From the NCBI GenBank assembly GCA_016933175.1, contig JAFGBK010000052.1, forward strand, positions 1-64,000: DNA of 64,000 nt, read 5' to 3'. This document shows positions 61,212 to 64,000 of this stretch, one piece after another. Source of the DNA: Candidatus Krumholzibacteriota bacterium. GTDB lineage: Bacteria > Krumholzibacteriota > Krumholzibacteriia > JACNKJ01. Made by a program: the position numbers and the translations under genes. Under the pieces are notes generated by a model. It did no database searches and had not been told where the DNA came from. It saw only the letters and a list, made by a program, of their open reading frames with translations. The first letter of the stretch is position 1, and each line of letters begins with the position of its first letter.

Positions 61212-62327
61212 TCAGGCCGGCCTGTTGATGAGGCCGGTCAGGAGGCCCTCCCAGCGGTCCGCCAGGACCGCGGGATCATGCCGCTCCTTCAGGAACGACA
61301 GGGCGCGATCGGCCCTTGCGAGGCGTTCGGCCGGTGTTTCGGTCAGCAGGGCGGTCAGCGCGGTTTCCAGCCCCGCCAGATCCCGGACCGCGGCGCCCAA
61401 CCCTCCCGCCGACAGTAGTCCATCGGGATCCACGGTGGACAGGACGGGCATCCCCTGTCGCCAGGCTTCCAGGAAGGTGTTGGGAAAGCCCTCGCTCTGC
61501 GAGGTGTTGAGGAAGACCCGCGCCCGCCGGAACAGGCCGGGCAGGTCCTCGGGCGCCACCGGTCCCAGGTACTCGATGTTCGCCGCCGCCGCCAGGCGTT
61601 CAGCGATCCCGCGCGCGTAGGCCTCGTGCCCGGGAGCGGCCCCCCCGTAGACGATGAAGGGCACCGTGGCGAAGCGCTCCGCCAGGGCCAGCAGCCACTC
61701 GGGGCGCTTGACGGGGCGCAGGTTCCCCCCCCACAGCACCGCCTCACCGGCGGGATGGGTCGGCGCCGCCGGCAGGTCCCCGGCCGGGAAGGAAGGTATC
61801 AGCGTCGCCGCGATTCCAAAGCGCTCCCGCAGGCGGCGCACCTGGGCCTCGGTCTGGGCCACGACGGCCGCGGCGCGGCGCAATCCGGCCCGGTAGAGCA
61901 GGTGGTCTTGGGGATGGGGCACGATCTCCCGGCCAGGCTGCAGGTCCCGGTTGCTCGCCACCATGAAGATGAAGGGAATGCCCACGCGCCGGCAGGCGAA
62001 GGCGCCCAGTCCCGTCAGTTCCGCGGCGCCGCGCTGCAGGAGCGCCCCGGCGCGGCAGTCGAGGAGGAATCTCCGCAGGGCGCTGCTCTTGGGATGGATC
62101 AGCTTGATCAGCGGCACGCCGCCCAGTGGATAGCGCGGCCAGACGCGCCCGGCCGGACACTCGCGCGGCGGCCCGCTGTCCCCGGCCACCATGATATCGA
62201 CGACATGCCCCCGGGCGCGCAAGGCTGCGCCCAGGGCCGCGATCTGGCGCTCGGCGCCCCCCACCGCGCCGGCCGCCTCCCGGATCAGCGCCGGAGCCGC
62301 GGTGGGCGCCAGGACGGCGATCCTCAC
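61212..62327 (-). CDS. GT4-family glycosyltransferase
   Basis: A 371-residue GT-B transferase. N-terminal RIAVLAPTAAPALIREAAGAVGGAERQIAALGAALRARGHVVDI, mid region LLYRAGLRRAAAVVAQTEAQVRRLRERFGI, donor half VLWGGNLRPVKRPEWLLALAERF and VFLNTSQSEGFPNTFLEAWRQGMPVLSTVDPDGLL with the E-x7-E-like motif. Overlaps the upstream O-antigen ligase/polymerase stop by four bases. It ends 46 bases before the promoter region of the sugar transferase. Confidence 0.87.
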   Translation of the reverse strand: MRIAVLAPTAAPALIREAAGAVGGAERQIAALGAALRARGHVVDIMVAGDSGPPRECPAGRVWPRYPLGGVPLIKLIHPKSSALRRFLLDCRAGALLQRGAAELTGLGAFACRRVGIPFIFMVASNRDLQPGREIVPHPQDHLLYRAGLRRAAAVVAQTEAQVRRLRERFGIAATLIPSFPAGDLPAAPTHPAGEAVLWGGNLRPVKRPEWLLALAERFATVPFIVYGGAAPGHEAYARGIAERLAAAANIEYLGPVAPEDLPGLFRRARVFLNTSQSEGFPNTFLEAWRQGMPVLSTVDPDGLLSAGGLGAAVRDLAGLETALTALLTETPAERLARADRALSFLKERHDPAVLADRWEGLLTGLINRPA

Positions 62328-63823
62328 GGCGGCAGGGTATTGGCGGAGTTCGCCGCGGGCAGCGTCCGCAGGGATCGCGTCCGCTTCTCCTCAGGCGTCC
62401 TCTGGAACAGCACGCCGCCCAGCAGGAAGATGAGAATGGCCGAATACTGAGCGTTGAAGACCATGTCCGTGGTGAGTGCCTGGACGTACTGGGTGAGGAA
62501 AATGCCCACGCAGACCATGACCTCCATCTTGCCTGCGATGTGACCGTGGACCCGGTTCGACAGCAGCTTCCACATGCGGAGAATGAACAAGAGGAGGATG
62601 CCCAGGTACAGCAGGGCCAGCATCGGGCCGCCCTCGACCCAGAGGCGGATGTAGGAGTTGTGTGCCGAGGTGATGCCGTGGGCGTATTCCGTGGACACCG
62701 TGTTGCCGTGGAAGGTGAAGTACTTCGTGTAATAGGTCCCGAACATGTCCAGCCCCGTCCCGAGCAGGGGATAGTCCTTGATCATCTCCCAGCTGGTGGT
62801 CCAGACGACCCAGCGGTCGTTGACCGTGCGCGAGTCAGCGAATCGCTCCTGGTAGACGGTCGTCTGCGTGATCGAATGCCATTGCGTCGCCGAGATCAGC
62901 AGAATCAGGACGAACATCGCGAGCAGGGGACGCCGGAAGCGTTTCTCCACGATGCCGAGGAACACCATGGTCACCGCGTAGCCCATCCAGACGGAACGTC
63001 GGTAGGTCCAGTAGGCCACCATCGTGTGGATGAAGAGGATGCAGGCCGAGAAGAGGCGCATGCGCAGGTTCTTGGCGTTGAACAGGTGGTAGAAGAAGAA
63101 GACGATCCCGCCAACCATGACCGAGCCCAGGACCTGCGGCGTGTCGAAGGGACCCTGGACGCGGTCGGCCATCCCCTCCTGCTTCCAGTTGAGCTCGCCT
63201 GTCGCCGTAAAGAAGCTGTGTTCGGTGAAGTGCTCCTGGAAACCCAGCAGGGCGCAGTAGACGGTCACGATGCCGAAGGTCCAGACGAGAGAGCGGATGC
63301 CTTCCTTCGTCGTGATGAGATTCTTCGTGAGAAAAAACACGATGAAGGGCGTCATCAGATGGTCGAATACCACCTGTCCCGCCTTGATGGGGTCAGAGCC
63401 ACGGAAGATGGCGGGCAGCGCGATGAGGATGGTTCCGACCATCAGCCAGTCAATGACCTGCATCTTCTGCAGCTGCCGCACCTTGACGGCTATCTGGAAG
63501 AGCAGCACGAGCATGAGTGCGGACACGGCGACCCGGTTGATCGTGATGTCCGGGATGCCGGCACCGAGGTTGATGCGAATGAAGTGGTTGAGGATGGGCG
63601 CCGAGGCCACCCAGACCAGGAAGACCGCCGTGGTGTTGGTCATCATCGCGTAGACCAGGAAGGGCACCATCGCGATCAGGATCGCCTGGGTCCAACCGCC
63701 GTACAGGAGGACGTTGGCCAGTACAACGCCGATCACCGCAGCTAGCAGAACAACGGATTTGAACTGCAGATGTCCCAGCAGTCGCTCGAGCAGGGGGTGC
63801 TTCTGGAAGATCACCTGCTGCAT
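62324..63823 (-). CDS. O-antigen ligase/polymerase-family membrane protein
   Basis: A 499-residue polytopic protein with about eleven hydrophobic helices. A large periplasmic loop (about 300-400) contains the Wzy_C/O-antigen ligase region: WVVWTTSWEMIKDYPLLGTGLDMFGTYYTKYF and EYAHGITSAHNSYIRLWVEGG, with the conserved Arg and His. It either polymerises repeat units (Wzy) or attaches them to lipid A or another acceptor (WaaL). Context favours a polymerase. Starts three bases after the Wzc-type stop. Confidence 0.85.
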   Translation of the reverse strand: MQQVIFQKHPLLERLLGHLQFKSVVLLAAVIGVVLANVLLYGGWTQAILIAMVPFLVYAMMTNTTAVFLVWVASAPILNHFIRINLGAGIPDITINRVAVSALMLVLLFQIAVKVRQLQKMQVIDWLMVGTILIALPAIFRGSDPIKAGQVVFDHLMTPFIVFFLTKNLITTKEGIRSLVWTFGIVTVYCALLGFQEHFTEHSFFTATGELNWKQEGMADRVQGPFDTPQVLGSVMVGGIVFFFYHLFNAKNLRMRLFSACILFIHTMVAYWTYRRSVWMGYAVTMVFLGIVEKRFRRPLLAMFVLILLISATQWHSITQTTVYQERFADSRTVNDRWVVWTTSWEMIKDYPLLGTGLDMFGTYYTKYFTFHGNTVSTEYAHGITSAHNSYIRLWVEGGPMLALLYLGILLLFILRMWKLLSNRVHGHIAGKMEVMVCVGIFLTQYVQALTTDMVFNAQYSAILIFLLGGVLFQRTPEEKRTRSLRTLPAANSANTLPP

Positions 63824-63825
63824 GG

Positions 63826-64000
63826 CTAGATCCGCCGGTAGATGAAGTCCGGGATCGGGAATTCCCGCTTGTTGAAGAGGATGCCAGTTACGGGAATGGC
63901 GGCGTTGCGGAAACCGTTCAGGACGCGCTCCAGGATCTCCTGCTTGGTGCGGCGGTAGCTGGTCACGATGAACACCGTATCGCTGTGGCGGCTCCAGATC
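63826..64000 (-). CDS. C-terminus of a Wzc/BY-kinase-type P-loop protein (partial)
   Basis: 58 codons run to the window edge, on the minus strand. The translated end includes SDTVFIVTSYRRTKQEILERVLNGFR and PVTGILFNKREFPIPDFIYRRI. A D-x-V-hydrophobic strand, a helix and G-I-L-F-N-K are typical of the last part of the MinD-like P-loop kinase domain in Wzc, CapB or CpsD. The usual C-terminal Tyr cluster is reduced to one Tyr. It likely sets chain length with the adjacent polymerase. The catalytic motifs lie outside the window. Confidence 0.65.
   Translation of the reverse strand, partial: IWSRHSDTVFIVTSYRRTKQEILERVLNGFRNAAIPVTGILFNKREFPIPDFIYRRI

Overview
The window is high-GC bacterial DNA (about two thirds G+C by eye) from a diderm. 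It encodes an LptE-type lipoprotein, a FadL-type outer-membrane porin, several lipobox proteins and a SPOR-domain lipoprotein. The gene order thrS-infC-rpmI-rplT-pheS-pheT-zapA-(6S RNA)-rny-ymdB-folD-ispA-dxs-tlyA-nadK-recN resembles deltaproteobacteria and deep FCB-side lineages such as Krumholzibacteriota or Eisenbacteria. I cannot fix the phylum from sequence alone. I saw no transposases, phage genes, CRISPR arrays or replication origin.

Layout. 1-4.1 kb: partial CPBP protease, PsiE-like protein, nitroreductase, then surE-pcm, a small membrane exporter and tRNA-Pro. 4.1-7.8 kb: a znuA-znuC-znuB metal importer facing a sigma-70 family factor, then tRNA-Arg. 7.8-8.4 kb: a lower-GC spacer with hairpins and no gene. 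8.4-14.4 kb: a membrane-anchored SpoIIE-type phosphatase, then a TPR protein, a GH57 enzyme and a Tic20-like protein. 14.4-19 kb: a fatty-acid module (acyl-CoA synthetase, FadL porin, secreted GDSL lipase) behind a perfect 16-bp palindrome. 19-29 kb: thioredoxin-like protein, holA, a GT-C-like membrane protein, lptE, a sigma-54 activator, UDP-sugar epimerase and dehydrogenase, two small membrane proteins, tRNA-Arg and recN. 29-45 kb: an almost unbroken leftward run for isoprenoid, cofactor, RNA-decay and translation functions, containing a strong 6S RNA candidate between zapA and rny. 45-49 kb: tRNA-Val, a stand-alone Clp-type AAA+ ATPase and dnaK. 49-64 kb: an envelope polysaccharide region with five GT4 glycosyltransferases, AlgD-like, WbpB-like and WbpD-like enzymes, a sugar-1-phosphate transferase, an O-antigen ligase/polymerase and the end of a Wzc-type kinase. 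Interleaved there are galT-glgA and a Gly/Cys/Leu tRNA cluster.

Regulation visible in the DNA. Consensus-like sigma-70 promoters lie before most tRNAs, the 6S RNA, the sugar transferase and the wbpB-like gene. Several overlap the 3' end of the preceding gene. infC appears to start at AUC behind an intrinsic terminator. dnaK has a near-match to a sigma-54 promoter with three GATAC repeats upstream. Most genes in operons are coupled by ATGA or GTGA overlaps.

Functional links. WbpA, WbpB and WbpD homologues point to a di-N-acetylated uronic acid, with GDP-mannuronic acid supplied by the AlgD homologue. LptE and the Wzy/Wzc-type genes indicate export to the surface. FadL, FadD and the lipase form a coherent route for extracellular lipid use.
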